64,000 nucleotides of DNA from Chryseobacterium sp. Marseille-Q5410 (lineage in GTDB: Bacteria > Bacteroidota > Bacteroidia > Flavobacteriales > Weeksellaceae), in assembly GCA_946892665.1 (NCBI GenBank), contig CAMPOT010000001.1:1798001-1862000 (forward strand). Direction: 5' to 3'. The position numbers and the translations under genes were made by a program. The stretch's first letter is position 1; every line of letters starts with the position of its first letter. Positions 1-10,982 of the stretch are shown one piece after another. The notes under the pieces were generated by a model that was not told the origin of the DNA, searched no databases, and worked only from the letters and a program-made list of their open reading frames with translations.

Positions 1-1
1 C

Positions 2-1966
2 GAAGATGATTTTGCAAAAGATAAAACCATCAAAACCTACGAAGTTTCCGGAAATATCACGCAAAGCAAAGTTCTTCCGGAGATTTTCAAGGAACTAAAA
101 GATGAAAATCTTTCGAATACCGCAGTGATTTTATTGGACGAAAACCTTCTACCAGCAACTTTAGAAGCGATGAGTACCGTTGATCATCTGAATATTACCA
201 TGGGGTTTCCTCTGAAAAATTTGGGTTTCAGCAATGCGATGAAGCACGTTTTTTATCTTCAAAAACAATTGGAAAAGAAGGATTCGTCCTACTATTATCA
301 TGATCTTCTTTCGATTTTGGAAGAACTTCCAAATGATCAGGATGACCAAAAAATCATCGCCGCTTTCAAAGCAAAAATTGAGGAAAGAAATATTGTTTAT
401 ATCTCGAAAAACCAGTTACAGGAACTTCTATCCGGACTTTCTTATATTCAGCTTTTCACCAAACCCAATTCCGTAATTGCGTTTCTCGATTTGCTGATTG
501 AATTCTGTTATCAATTAAAATTCAGGGAATTGGACGATATTTTATTTGAAAATATATCCCATTTTGAAAAGAGTTTTAAAATCATCAAAAATCAAATTTC
601 TCCCTATTCGTTTGATATCAAAATGGATACTTTGGAAGTTTTGATCAATCAATTGGTAAACTCTGAAACGATTGATTTTCAGGGAGAACCATTGCAAGGT
701 TTGCAAGTAATGGGACTTTTGGAAACCCGTCTTTTAAACTTTGAAAATATCATTCTTCTTTCTGCAAACGAGGGCAAATTACCATTGGGAAATACCCAAA
801 ACACCTATCTTCCGTTCGATGTAAGAAATCATTTTGGAATGCATACCTTTGTAGAAAATGACAGTATTTATGCCTATCATTTTTACCGTTTAATCCAAGA
901 TTCACAGCAAGTTCATTTGCTATTTAATGCTTTAAATTCCGGTGTAAATACAGGGGAGAAAAGCCGTTTTATTACGCAAATGGAAATTGAAGATCCACAT
1001 CATACCATCGAAAACATCATCATCGAAAATACTTCTGATCCAATTATCCAAGAACCAATTCGGATTGAAAAAACTGCTAAAGTTCAAGAAAAATTGTTGG
1101 AATGGAAAAGCAGAATTTCAGCTTCACATCTCACTTCCTACATTTATAATCCGATCGATTTTTACTTGACCAAAATTCTCAATACCAAAGAATCCACTGA
1201 AATAGAAGAAGAACTATCGCAAAGAAGTTACGGAAATTTGGTGCATTATTCACTTCAACTTATTTACGAAAAATTAATTGGTAAAGTATTGTCCATTAAT
1301 GATTTAGAACTCTCTAATCAAAAATTAAATGAAGTAATCAACGCAGCGATAGAAAAACTTAAACATCAGGTTGAATTCTACGAAAAAGGCATGAATTACA
1401 TTCACCGGTCGATTGCAGAAAGGGTAGTGCGCAATGTTTTAGAATATGACCGTAAACTTATTGAAAACGGAAATACTTTAGAAATATTGAGCGTAGAAGG
1501 GAATTTCGAAAATATTGGTTTTTATCTTGATGAAGAACAAAAAGACCAGGTGTTTTTCTACGGTTTCATCGATAGAATAGATCGGCTGAACGGAAATTTA
1601 AGAATCATCGATTTTAAAACTGCAAAAACCAAAAACCTGTCAATTTCTGAACCGAAAAAGCCCGAAGATCAAGAAAAACTGGAACGATTATTTTTCCGCG
1701 AAGATTATAAGCAAGCCATGCAGCTTTGCGTGTATGCATATTCCGTTTTGAATGAGAAAAAATATCCCGACAACTTCGTAGAATGTGGAATCTGGAGCTT
1801 TGCGGAGGTGAATAAAGGAGTTCAAAATCTTCACATTTTTCGAAATAAAGAAATTTCAGCAAATCAATTGACCATACCCATGAAATCAATCAAAAATGTG
1901 ATTTCTGAAATACTAAATCCTGAAATTGATTTTGTGGAAACTGAAAAGGTAAGTTGGGGCAATTAA
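2..1966 (+). CDS. PD-(D/E)XK nuclease family protein, AddB-like (5' end outside window)
   Basis: The reading frame is open to the window edge, so this is the C-terminal part (about 654 residues) of a larger protein. It has a helicase-like stretch with a motif-V-like segment (GLLETRLLNFENIILLSANE, near 700-765). A C-terminal RecB-type nuclease domain shows GFIDRID and IDFKT (near 1563-1620), the Asp and Asp-x-Lys of a PD-(D/E)XK site. Proteins of this layout act with an AddA helicase-nuclease in double-strand-break end processing. The AddA partner is not in the window, so the AddB role is inferred from architecture. No Cys cluster typical of Bacillus AddB is obvious in the visible part. Confidence 0.8.
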   Translation, partial: EDDFAKDKTIKTYEVSGNITQSKVLPEIFKELKDENLSNTAVILLDENLLPATLEAMSTVDHLNITMGFPLKNLGFSNAMKHVFYLQKQLEKKDSSYYYHDLLSILEELPNDQDDQKIIAAFKAKIEERNIVYISKNQLQELLSGLSYIQLFTKPNSVIAFLDLLIEFCYQLKFRELDDILFENISHFEKSFKIIKNQISPYSFDIKMDTLEVLINQLVNSETIDFQGEPLQGLQVMGLLETRLLNFENIILLSANEGKLPLGNTQNTYLPFDVRNHFGMHTFVENDSIYAYHFYRLIQDSQQVHLLFNALNSGVNTGEKSRFITQMEIEDPHHTIENIIIENTSDPIIQEPIRIEKTAKVQEKLLEWKSRISASHLTSYIYNPIDFYLTKILNTKESTEIEEELSQRSYGNLVHYSLQLIYEKLIGKVLSINDLELSNQKLNEVINAAIEKLKHQVEFYEKGMNYIHRSIAERVVRNVLEYDRKLIENGNTLEILSVEGNFENIGFYLDEEQKDQVFFYGFIDRIDRLNGNLRIIDFKTAKTKNLSISEPKKPEDQEKLERLFFREDYKQAMQLCVYAYSVLNEKKYPDNFVECGIWSFAEVNKGVQNLHIFRNKEISANQLTIPMKSIKNVISEILNPEIDFVETEKVSWGN

Positions 1967-2104
1967 AGGTTTCATTTATTTTAAAACTTTAATAAAATGT
2001 TTGATGCAAATTTTCAATCTTTGCGTTCAGCATTTCATTAATTGAAAAATGCGCTGGTAGAGAAGTAATGCTTAAATTTGCCCTTTAAAAAAAATTTAAT
2101 TATT

Positions 2105-2818
2105 ATGAATTTAAAAGGGAAAAACGCTATTATAACCGGTGGTGGAAGTGGACTTGGGAAGGCAGTTGCTATTGCTTTGGCTAATGAAGGAGTGAACATC
2201 GGGATTACCGGAAGAAACGAAGAAAACCTGAAAAATACCGCAGAAGAAATTAAAAAATTAGGAGTTAATGCTGCTTACTCAGTATTCAGTATTGATGACG
2301 AAAAAGCGGTAAAGACGGGAATCGATGCATTGGTAAAAGATCTCAATGGTGTAGATATCTTGGTTAATAATGCAGGAATTGGAAATTTCGGAACGCTGGA
2401 ACAAATGCCATCTGAAACTTGGGAACAGGTGATGAAAACCAATCTTTTCGGAGTTTATTACGCAGCACAGGCAGTGCATCCTTACCTGAAAGAAAAAGGC
2501 GAAGGGGATATTGTGAACGTGGCATCCACTGCAGGTTTGAAAGGCGGTGCCAACATGTCCGCTTATGCTGCTTCCAAAGCTGCGGTAGTTTCTTTATCTC
2601 AATCGATGATGGCGGAATGGCGAAAGGAAAACATCCGTGTGATTACGCTTACTCCAAGTACGATTGCTTCCGATATGTCAATTCAAGGTGGACTTACCGA
2701 CGGAAATCCGGAGAAAGTATTGCAACCTGAAGATTTCGCAGAATGGGTGAGAGACATCCTGAAGATGAACCGAAGAGCGTTAATTGCCAACGCCTCAATT
2801 TTCTCTACTAATCCTTAA
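2105..2818 (+). CDS. SDR family oxidoreductase, 3-ketoacyl-ACP reductase-like
   Basis: Short-chain dehydrogenase of 237 residues. It has the nucleotide-binding TGGGSGLG near the N-terminus, the NNAG motif, a catalytic Ser in VASTAG and the YAASK Tyr-Lys pair. The chain covers the classical Rossmann fold and ends soon after it. The frame can be extended to a TTG at 2078, but the ATG at 2105 is better because the fold begins right there (MNLKGKNAIITGG). The family uses NAD(P)H to reduce ketones, often as FabG-like enzymes; the substrate cannot be told from sequence. It stands alone and ends in a shared bidirectional terminator. Confidence 0.88.
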   Translation: MNLKGKNAIITGGGSGLGKAVAIALANEGVNIGITGRNEENLKNTAEEIKKLGVNAAYSVFSIDDEKAVKTGIDALVKDLNGVDILVNNAGIGNFGTLEQMPSETWEQVMKTNLFGVYYAAQAVHPYLKEKGEGDIVNVASTAGLKGGANMSAYAASKAAVVSLSQSMMAEWRKENIRVITLTPSTIASDMSIQGGLTDGNPEKVLQPEDFAEWVRDILKMNRRALIANASIFSTNP

Positions 2819-2836
2819 TAATAGAAATTTTTATAA

Positions 2837-2868
2837 CAAAAAAGCTACGAATTTCGTAGCTTTTTTTG
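2837..2868. terminator. Bidirectional Rho-independent terminator
   Basis: A long perfect inverted repeat (AAAAGCTACGAA / TTCGTAGCTTTT) is flanked by A and T runs on both sides. It lies between the convergent SDR gene and the SlyD-like gene and can serve both. Confidence 0.85.
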
Positions 2869-2884
2869 TTCTGGTAAAAATGGT

Positions 2885-3385
2885 TTAGTGTCCGGATTGT
2901 CCGTCGATTCCGTGTGCGTGTCCGTGAGAAAGTTCTTCTTCTGTTGCTGGTCTGGTTGCCACCACTTCCACATCAAACTGCAAAGTTTTTCCCGCCATCG
3001 GATGGTTCAGATCTACCGTTACTATTTCATCTGTAACTTCAAGTACTACAGCATTTACTTGGTTTCCTTCAGGATCTTGCAAAGGTAGGATTACTCCGAC
3101 AGGTGGCATTCCGCTTTCTTTAAACATTGATGCAGGCAATTGTGCGGTCGCATCTTCTGCTTTTTCACCATAACCTTCTTGCGGAGTAATGGTAAAAGAT
3201 TTTTTGTCTCCGGCTGCCAAACCGTGAAGGTTTTCTTCAAACTTTGGCAACATCATTCCCACTCCGTATAAAAATGCGAAAGGTTGATCAGCATCAGTTT
3301 TTTCAATGAAATTTTTTTCTCCATTTTCTTCAACGGAATTTAGCGTGTAATGTAGTGCTACTACATGGTTTTTGTCTATTGTCAT
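2885..3385 (-). CDS. FKBP-type peptidyl-prolyl isomerase, SlyD-like
   Basis: Cytoplasmic isomerase of 166 residues with SlyD-type order: an N-terminal FKBP part (VALHYTL, then PFAFLYGVGMMLPKFEENL), an insert-in-flap region (GYGEKAEDATAQLP), and return to FKBP with DLNHPMAGKTLQFDVEV, a SlyD/FkpB-like signature. The C-terminus is His-rich (SHGHAHG...SGH), a short version of the metal-binding tail of E. coli SlyD. It catalyses prolyl cis-trans isomerisation and may bind nickel or other metals. No hydrogenase genes are nearby, so a metallochaperone role is only a possibility. Confidence 0.9.
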   Translation of the reverse strand: MTIDKNHVVALHYTLNSVEENGEKNFIEKTDADQPFAFLYGVGMMLPKFEENLHGLAAGDKKSFTITPQEGYGEKAEDATAQLPASMFKESGMPPVGVILPLQDPEGNQVNAVVLEVTDEIVTVDLNHPMAGKTLQFDVEVVATRPATEEELSHGHAHGIDGQSGH

Positions 3386-3548
3386 CGTATTAGGATTAGA
3401 AAGGAATTATTAAATCCTTTATTATTTTTTTATGGAAGAGCAGATTTTCTTCTCTTGAATGTTTCAACAAAGGTAGTACTTTTGAATTTGAATTAGGAGA
3501 TACCCAAACAAAACGATCAATTTCTTTTATAAAATTTATTTAGTAATA

Positions 3549-5663
3549 TCAATCGGACAATTCAACCCTGTTATTTTCTGTTAAAAATAACATACCTTCA
3601 GATCGCCGATTTGGGTGTTCCGTAAAACCTTTCAGTTTCGTTGTTCTTCCTTTTGAAACTAAATCTAAAATTTGCTTCTCGGTTATTTTTTTTCCAAAAA
3701 TTATCAATGGAATTTTGAAATCGCAATTTTTAAAATTAGAACATCCTATTGCTGTTTTCCCTTTCACCAAGCGACTTAATTTACATTTCGGACATTGCTC
3801 TTCCTCCCAATGAATTGTTGCCGTTTTTCGAGCAATTTTTTCTTTTTTGGGTACATCTTTCACTTCGCTATGAAAAGAGATCAACTTTGCCTTTTCGCTG
3901 ATTACTTTCCGGGTCAATTCGTTGACCATCTGCACTAATTCATCCTTGAATTGAGAAGCTTCGTATTCGCCTTTCTCGATTTTTCTTAATTTAAATTCCC
4001 ATTCACCGGTGAGTTCTGGACTTTTCAAAAGTTCGTCTTCGATGGTGTCGATCAATTCTACGCCGGTAGTTGTTGCAAGGAGATTTTTCTTTTTCCTTTC
4101 AATATATTTTCTTTTGAAAAGGGTTTCAATAATATTTGCCCTTGTGGAAGGTCGGCCGATTCCATTGCTTTTCATAAGTTCGCGAAGTTCCTCATCGTCC
4201 ACTTGTTTTCCTGCGGTTTCCATCGCGCGCAGCAGTGTTGCTTCGGTGTAAGGTTTTGGCGGACTGGTTTTTCCTTGGTGAATTAAAGGGGAATGTTCAC
4301 CTTTTTCGCCAACTTTAAATTCAGGAATCAATTGCTCCTCTTCCTTATCTTTTTTCTCGCAATCGTCTTTTTTATCTTTTACATAAATTTCTCGCCATCC
4401 CAATTCCAAGATCTGTTTTCCGTTGGCTTTAAAAAAAATCGTTCCCACTTTTCCTTCAACCAACGTATTTGAAATTTTACATTCCGGATAAAAAACCGCA
4501 ATAAAACGCCTGGCAACCAAATCATAAATTAGTTTTTCTTCCTTACTCAAATTAGAAGAGGGAGGAATTTCTGTCGGAATAATCGCATGGTGATCAGTCA
4601 CTTTGCTGTCATCGAAAACAGCCTTGGACTTGGGAATTTCCTGCTGCAATAGCGGTGCGGTATATTCGCTATAAAAATTCATGGAACGCAATATTGCCGG
4701 AATTTTTGGATATAGATTTTCAGATAGGTAGGTCGTATCTACACGCGGATACGTTGTGTGTTTTTTTTCGTATAAACTTTGGATGTATTTCAAAGTATTA
4801 TCTGCTGAAAATCCAAATTTTCGGTTTGCTTCTACTTGAAGCGCGGTCAAATCAAACAATCGTGGATTTTTTTCTTTCCCTTCTTTTATTTCAAACGAAA
4901 CGATTTCGAAGAGATTTTGCTTTAGATATTCGAGTCCTTTTTCTGCCTTTTCCTTGGTTTTAAGCCGGTCAATCGCCGCACTGAAAATGACATCTCGGTA
5001 GTTGGTTTTCAGTTCCCAATATTCCTCGGTTTTGAAAGCATCAATTTCTTTTTGTCTTTGAACCAACATCGCAAGGGTAGGAGTTTGGACTCTGCCAATG
5101 GACAGTACACCTTTGTTTCCGCCAAATTTTCGGGTAAAAAGTCGGGTTGCATTAATTCCCAAAAGCCAATCGCCAATTGCACGGGCATTCCCTGCCAGGT
5201 AAAGATTTTGGTAATCCTCGGCGGGTTTCAACTGATTAAAACCTTCTTTGATGGCGTCTTCGGTTAATGAAGAAATCCACAATCTTTTCACCGGTTTTTT
5301 GCATTTCGCCTTTTGCAGAACCCAGCGCTGGATCAGTTCTCCTTCTTGCCCGGCATCACCGCAATTGATGACTTCATCGCATTCATTAACCAGCTTTTCG
5401 ATCGTTTTAAACTGTTTTTCAACACCTGAGTTAGGAATAAGTTTAATGCCAAATTGATCAGGAATAATCGGTAGATAGATGAGATCCCAGGATTTGAAAT
5501 GCGGACTATAATCGTGGGGTTCCTTCAAGGTGCAAAGATGCCCGAAAGTCCAGGTAACCCAATATCCATTACCTTCGAAATAGCCCTGTTTAGGCATATC
5601 TGCACCTAATACTTTAGCAATATCTCTTGCGACACTGGGTTTTTCGGCAATGCATAATTTCAT
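3549..5663 (-). CDS. topB: DNA topoisomerase III (type IA)
   Basis: Type IA topoisomerase of 704 residues. The Toprim domain starts at the N-terminus (MKLCIAEKPSVARDIAKVLG) and includes GDAGQEGELIQR, whose acidic residues bind Mg. The segment VLSIGRVQTPTLAMLV and the active-site segment TYPRVDTTYL carry the family signature with the strand-cleaving Tyr. A C-terminal Cys4 zinc-ribbon (CPKC...C....C) follows. The frame extends 30 codons further to 5753, but ATG 5663 is chosen because the Toprim fold begins there. The Arg usual in DAGREGE is Gln here. TopB decatenates replication intermediates. Some Bacteroidota carry mobile-element TopB copies, but no conjugation genes are adjacent. Confidence 0.93.
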   Translation of the reverse strand: MKLCIAEKPSVARDIAKVLGADMPKQGYFEGNGYWVTWTFGHLCTLKEPHDYSPHFKSWDLIYLPIIPDQFGIKLIPNSGVEKQFKTIEKLVNECDEVINCGDAGQEGELIQRWVLQKAKCKKPVKRLWISSLTEDAIKEGFNQLKPAEDYQNLYLAGNARAIGDWLLGINATRLFTRKFGGNKGVLSIGRVQTPTLAMLVQRQKEIDAFKTEEYWELKTNYRDVIFSAAIDRLKTKEKAEKGLEYLKQNLFEIVSFEIKEGKEKNPRLFDLTALQVEANRKFGFSADNTLKYIQSLYEKKHTTYPRVDTTYLSENLYPKIPAILRSMNFYSEYTAPLLQQEIPKSKAVFDDSKVTDHHAIIPTEIPPSSNLSKEEKLIYDLVARRFIAVFYPECKISNTLVEGKVGTIFFKANGKQILELGWREIYVKDKKDDCEKKDKEEEQLIPEFKVGEKGEHSPLIHQGKTSPPKPYTEATLLRAMETAGKQVDDEELRELMKSNGIGRPSTRANIIETLFKRKYIERKKKNLLATTTGVELIDTIEDELLKSPELTGEWEFKLRKIEKGEYEASQFKDELVQMVNELTRKVISEKAKLISFHSEVKDVPKKEKIARKTATIHWEEEQCPKCKLSRLVKGKTAIGCSNFKNCDFKIPLIIFGKKITEKQILDLVSKGRTTKLKGFTEHPNRRSEGMLFLTENNRVELSD

Positions 5664-5852
5664 TTTTACAGCTTCATTTTTTGTCGGTTGCAAATTACCG
5701 ATTTTTTTTTTGAATATGGGGTTGCGAAATTTATTGTAGTTGATACGCAGCACTAGTAAGCAAAGCAGAACGTCAGTTCCTGGCTCGATGATTTTTCAAT
5801 TTATTGTTGGTCTTTCGGACCCGAGGAAGCTGTGGTGATAAACAGAAGATTC

Positions 5853-6425
5853 TTATTTTATTTTTTTCTCGAATCTTCTTTTTGAACGATCGAAAGCTAG
5901 TTTTTCCCAACTACTATCAAAACCATTCCAAAAAAGTCGAATGTTTTGACCTCCAGCAAAAATTACAACGTCGATGTCCTTATATGAAAAATAAATATTA
6001 TTGTTGTCAGTATTATCTTTTAAATATTTAGATTCATTTTCTATAGCATCGTTTATTTTCGCTAGAAATTCATAAGCATCAATCTTATCTAGGTTTTTAA
6101 AAGCATAACCTTGATAGACATTACCTTATTCATTCCAATAATCTCCAAAAAAGCCTAACAACATTCCTTCTTTATCTTTATCTGTAGCTTTATAGAGCAG
6201 TGTTGTTAATTCTCCAGAACTTGCTGCAGCAATAGGAATTAATTCAAATTTAGAAATGTTTTCAGTTACGCCAAGCACGTTTCTAAAAAGAAAGCTTTTG
6301 GCACGAAATTGAGCTATCTTGCTAAACTCTTTTGCAGCCCAAACATAATTTAAATTAGTTGTCTTTACTTGGGCAAATGAAATAGTGGAAAAAAAGATAA
6401 GAAATGGTATAAATTTTAGTTTCAT
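5853..6425 (-). pseudogene. Secreted protein gene interrupted by one in-frame stop codon
   Basis: From ATG 6425 a signal peptide (MKLKFIPFLIFFSTISFAQ) and 80 more residues are read before TAA at 6126-6128. Reading on in the same frame gives 90 further sense codons to TAA at 5853-5855, with protein-like content (VYQGYAFKNLDKIDAYEFLA, then IDVVIFAGGQNIRLFWNGF). A single nonsense change thus splits a gene of about 190 codons. I do not recognise the family. The intact form would be a small exported protein. The first 99 residues could still be made. A sequencing error at 6126-6128 would explain it equally well. Confidence 0.65.
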
Positions 6426-6682
6426 ACGAAATAGGGTTTTGTTTTTTTTAAAATTCTGACTAACGTTAAACTTTACTATTGATAATCAAACTGTTTTGAA
6501 TTTAATATCCTTGATAGTCAGTCCAAATTTAGTGATTTGTTTTTCTATTCTTATGGCTGCTGCTATTTTTCTGTTCAAGTCCAGAAAAAGGTCTTGTGAA
6601 GGTCGATTATACCCTTGCCGCTGTCAGATGCAAGAGCGCATTGAAAACTTCATCGACCGAAATCGGGTAAATATCTTTAAGT
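6426..6682. other. Stretch without a supported gene
   Basis: No credible gene is seen. A 62-codon plus-strand frame (6496-6684) has no family resemblance and no clear ribosome site. The part near 6595-6640 looks more GC-rich than its surroundings and may be a decayed remnant. Confidence 0.5.
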
Positions 6683-6719
6683 AAAAAAAATCCCAACTCA
6701 CGATGAGCCGGGAATTTTC
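6683..6719 (-). terminator. Rho-independent terminator after the small lipoprotein gene
   Basis: On the minus strand, AAATTCCCGGCTCA and TGAGTTGGGATTT form a G-U tolerant hairpin with a 3-base loop, followed by a run of eight T. It lies just past the stop at 6738. Confidence 0.75.
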
Positions 6720-6737
6720 TTTTGGGATTAATTGAGG

Positions 6738-6902
6738 TTAATTTCTGCCTCTGCTAAAAAGCCATATTATCAATCCGATAACGCCGACGACAAGGATGAT
6801 TCCCCACCACATTCCGGCTTGAAAAATGGTTTCAATTGCTTCGCACGATGTCAATAAAGTCAGCGCGAATACTGATAGACTGAGTAAACTAAATTTTTTC
6901 AT
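6738..6902 (-). CDS. Small lipoprotein with one transmembrane segment
   Basis: A 54-residue protein starting MKKFSLLSLSVFALTLLTSC, a lipoprotein signal with Cys in the lipobox LTSC. A hydrophobic segment (WWGIILVVGVIGLIIWLF) and a basic tail SRGRN follow. The frame extends to 6965, but the ATG at 6902 opens the signal sequence. A lipid-anchored peptide with its own membrane span is an odd layout; the function is unknown. It directly follows the DUF6526-like gene (stop at 6938) and ends in a good terminator. Confidence 0.72.
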   Translation of the reverse strand: MKKFSLLSLSVFALTLLTSCEAIETIFQAGMWWGIILVVGVIGLIIWLFSRGRN

Positions 6903-6937
6903 AATATTTATTTTTTTTGTTGGTTGCTTGAGGAAAT

Positions 6938-7387
6938 TTAAACTCGGTGAAAATCTGGTTTCCATTTCTTGATGGATTTTTTAATAGCATCTCCTGAAAT
7001 ATTTTCTTTTAAAGCTTTATCCAGTAAAATCTTGAATTCATCATGATAGGCAAATCTTAAAGCCGCTATCTGTCCAAAATTCAGCTTTTCTTCAATTTCA
7101 TCCGATCTTTTTCCGAAAATTTCGAAATATCGCTGCTTGAATTCCAGACGCACAATACGATTCTGATTCTCCAAAGCGTAATGTTGTCGCAGCATGATGG
7201 CCAGATACAATAGAAGAACAACTACCGTGGAGAACAAAATCCAGTTCAATTGATTTGCAACATCACTGAAAGATTTCACCACACCAATGATCAATAAAAT
7301 CATCAATAAAGGCAGCAAAACGAAGTGATGTGGCGGATAATATTTCCGGTGATTGGAATAATTTTGCGTTTTCAAAAAATTACACAA
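6938..7387 (-). CDS. DUF6526-like membrane protein
   Basis: A 149-residue protein starting MCNFLKTQNYSNHRKYYPPH. Two hydrophobic helices (about residues 22-42 and 50-70) are followed by a cytoplasmic, charged helical tail with KRSDEIEEKLNFGQIAALRF. The TQNYSNHRKYYPPHHF start matches my recollection of the DUF6526 family of Bacteroidota; the role is unknown. The gene lies between ligA (upstream, 22 bp) and the small lipoprotein, probably as one transcript. Confidence 0.7.
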   Translation of the reverse strand: MCNFLKTQNYSNHRKYYPPHHFVLLPLLMILLIIGVVKSFSDVANQLNWILFSTVVVLLLYLAIMLRQHYALENQNRIVRLEFKQRYFEIFGKRSDEIEEKLNFGQIAALRFAYHDEFKILLDKALKENISGDAIKKSIKKWKPDFHRV

Positions 7388-7409
7388 TCAAAAATGCAAC
7401 CAAAATATA

Positions 7410-9428
<2,019 letters not shown>

Positions 9429-9431
9429 TTA

Positions 9432-9460
9432 CAAAAATACTAATTCTATAGAAACCACAA
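9432..9460 (-). promoter_or_regulatory. Bacteroidota-type promoter of ligA
   Basis: On the minus strand TTG (9458-9460) is followed after 18 bp by TATTTTTG (9432-9439), matching the -33/-7 pattern. It is 19 bp before the ligA start. Confidence 0.55.
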
Positions 9461-9590
9461 CGTCAATAGCGTATTTTAGATAAAAACATACAGAATTAAA
9501 TTTACTCCTAATTTTTACAAGTGTTATATTTAAAAATTGTATTAATTTTAAAAATAAGTACTAATTTAGCAAGGGTAAAAATAAATAATT

Positions 9591-10937
9591 ATGAAAATCG
9601 AGAAAAGATGGATTGCTTCTTTTGTTATTCTTACAATGATTTCAATTGCGGCGTTATTCTGGAAAACTGAAATTCCTGTCCCAAACTCCGGCGAATTCCT
9701 CACGGAAGACAAAATTGTAGGTGCCGATGTTGCCTGGATTTTAGCCGCAGCTGGTTTGGTTTTGTTGATGACTCCCGGCCTTTCGTTTTTCTATGGCGGA
9801 ATGGTGGGTAGCAAAAACGTGATTTCCACAATGTTGCAAAGTTTTATTGCACTCGGAGTGATTTCTCTACTTTGGGTGGTTGTTGGTTTCAGTCTTTCCT
9901 TTGGTGAAAGTTTAGGTTTCACTTTCAATGGCATTCATTACGGAATCATCGGAAATCCATTGAGTTACCCTTTTTTCAGTGGGGTAGGTACACTACCGCA
10001 TCATTTAATGGCGCCCACAATTCCTTTTATTTTGTTCGCATTATTTCAGATGAAATTTGCGGTAATTACGCCCGCTTTAATCACTGGTTCGTTTGCTGAA
10101 AGGGTTCGTTTTATTTCCTATCTAATATTTATGGTGCTCTTCAGTTTGCTTATTTATACGCCACTTTGCCACATGGTTTGGCATCCGGAAGGTTTGCTTA
10201 ATAAATTTTTCGGAGTAAAAGATTTCGCTGGAGGAACGGTAGTTCACATGAGTGCAGGGTTCGCAGCACTTGCCGGCGCAATTGTTTTGGGAACAAGAAA
10301 AAATCCACATCATCAGCCGTCGAATATCCCATTTGTTTTATTAGGAACCGGAATGCTTTGGTTTGGGTGGTTTGGTTTCAACGCTGGCTCTGCATTAGCG
10401 GCTAATGCAACTGCTGCGATGGCTTTTGGTACCACCACCATAGCATCGGCTTCCGCAATGATTACTTGGATATTTTTCGATCGAATTAATGGAAGAAAAG
10501 TTTCTGCATTAGGCGCTTCCATTGGTGCAGTGGTCGGTTTGGTAGCAATCACCCCAGCCGCGGGATTTGTTACGATTGCCGAAAGTCTGTTCATCGGGTT
10601 TATCTCTGCAATTGTTTCTAATTTAATGATGCACTGGAAAAAACTCAAAAAAATAGACGATACTTTGGATGTCTTTGCCTGTCATGGCGTAGGAGGAATT
10701 ATGGGAATGATTCTTACCGCAATTTTTGCGCATGGTGAAAATGCAAGTTTGCTCCATGGCGGCTGGTCGGTTTTTGGGCATCACATGCTGGCTTTGGTTC
10801 TGGTTTCGGTGTTTACATTTTTTGGGGCAATGCTGCTTTACAAAATCACCAATTTCATCATTCCGCTAAGGGTTTCGGAAGAATCAGAGCACCTCGGACT
10901 AGATCTTTCTCAGCACGATGAATCCAATTGTTTTTAA
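9591..10937 (+). CDS. amtB: Ammonium transporter AmtB
   Basis: Integral membrane ammonium channel of 448 residues with about 11 helices after an N-terminal helix that may be a signal or anchor. Family landmarks are DVAWILAAAGLVLLMTPGLSFFYGG near the N-terminus and the two pore histidines in VVHMSAGFAALAG and ACHGVGGIMG. WFGWFGFNAGSALAAN is the conserved central helix. It conducts ammonium/ammonia for nitrogen assimilation. A glnK (PII) gene usually follows amtB; here a terminator follows and no PII gene is present, so regulation by PII must come from elsewhere, if at all. Confidence 0.95.
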   Translation: MKIEKRWIASFVILTMISIAALFWKTEIPVPNSGEFLTEDKIVGADVAWILAAAGLVLLMTPGLSFFYGGMVGSKNVISTMLQSFIALGVISLLWVVVGFSLSFGESLGFTFNGIHYGIIGNPLSYPFFSGVGTLPHHLMAPTIPFILFALFQMKFAVITPALITGSFAERVRFISYLIFMVLFSLLIYTPLCHMVWHPEGLLNKFFGVKDFAGGTVVHMSAGFAALAGAIVLGTRKNPHHQPSNIPFVLLGTGMLWFGWFGFNAGSALAANATAAMAFGTTTIASASAMITWIFFDRINGRKVSALGASIGAVVGLVAITPAAGFVTIAESLFIGFISAIVSNLMMHWKKLKKIDDTLDVFACHGVGGIMGMILTAIFAHGENASLLHGGWSVFGHHMLALVLVSVFTFFGAMLLYKITNFIIPLRVSEESEHLGLDLSQHDESNCF

Positions 10938-10946
10938 TTTTAATGA

Positions 10947-10977
10947 AAAAAGCACCGTTTCAATCTCGGTGCTTTTA
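10947..10977. terminator. Bidirectional terminator after amtB
   Basis: Inverted repeat AAAAGCACCG / CGGTGCTTTT with a 9-base loop and A/T runs on both sides, between convergent amtB and the E1 alpha/beta gene. Confidence 0.85.
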
Positions 10978-10982
10978 ATTTC

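Noticed and set aside
3549..5663. TopB as part of a conjugative element
   Set aside because: No tra, relaxase or integrase genes are adjacent and flanking genes are core.
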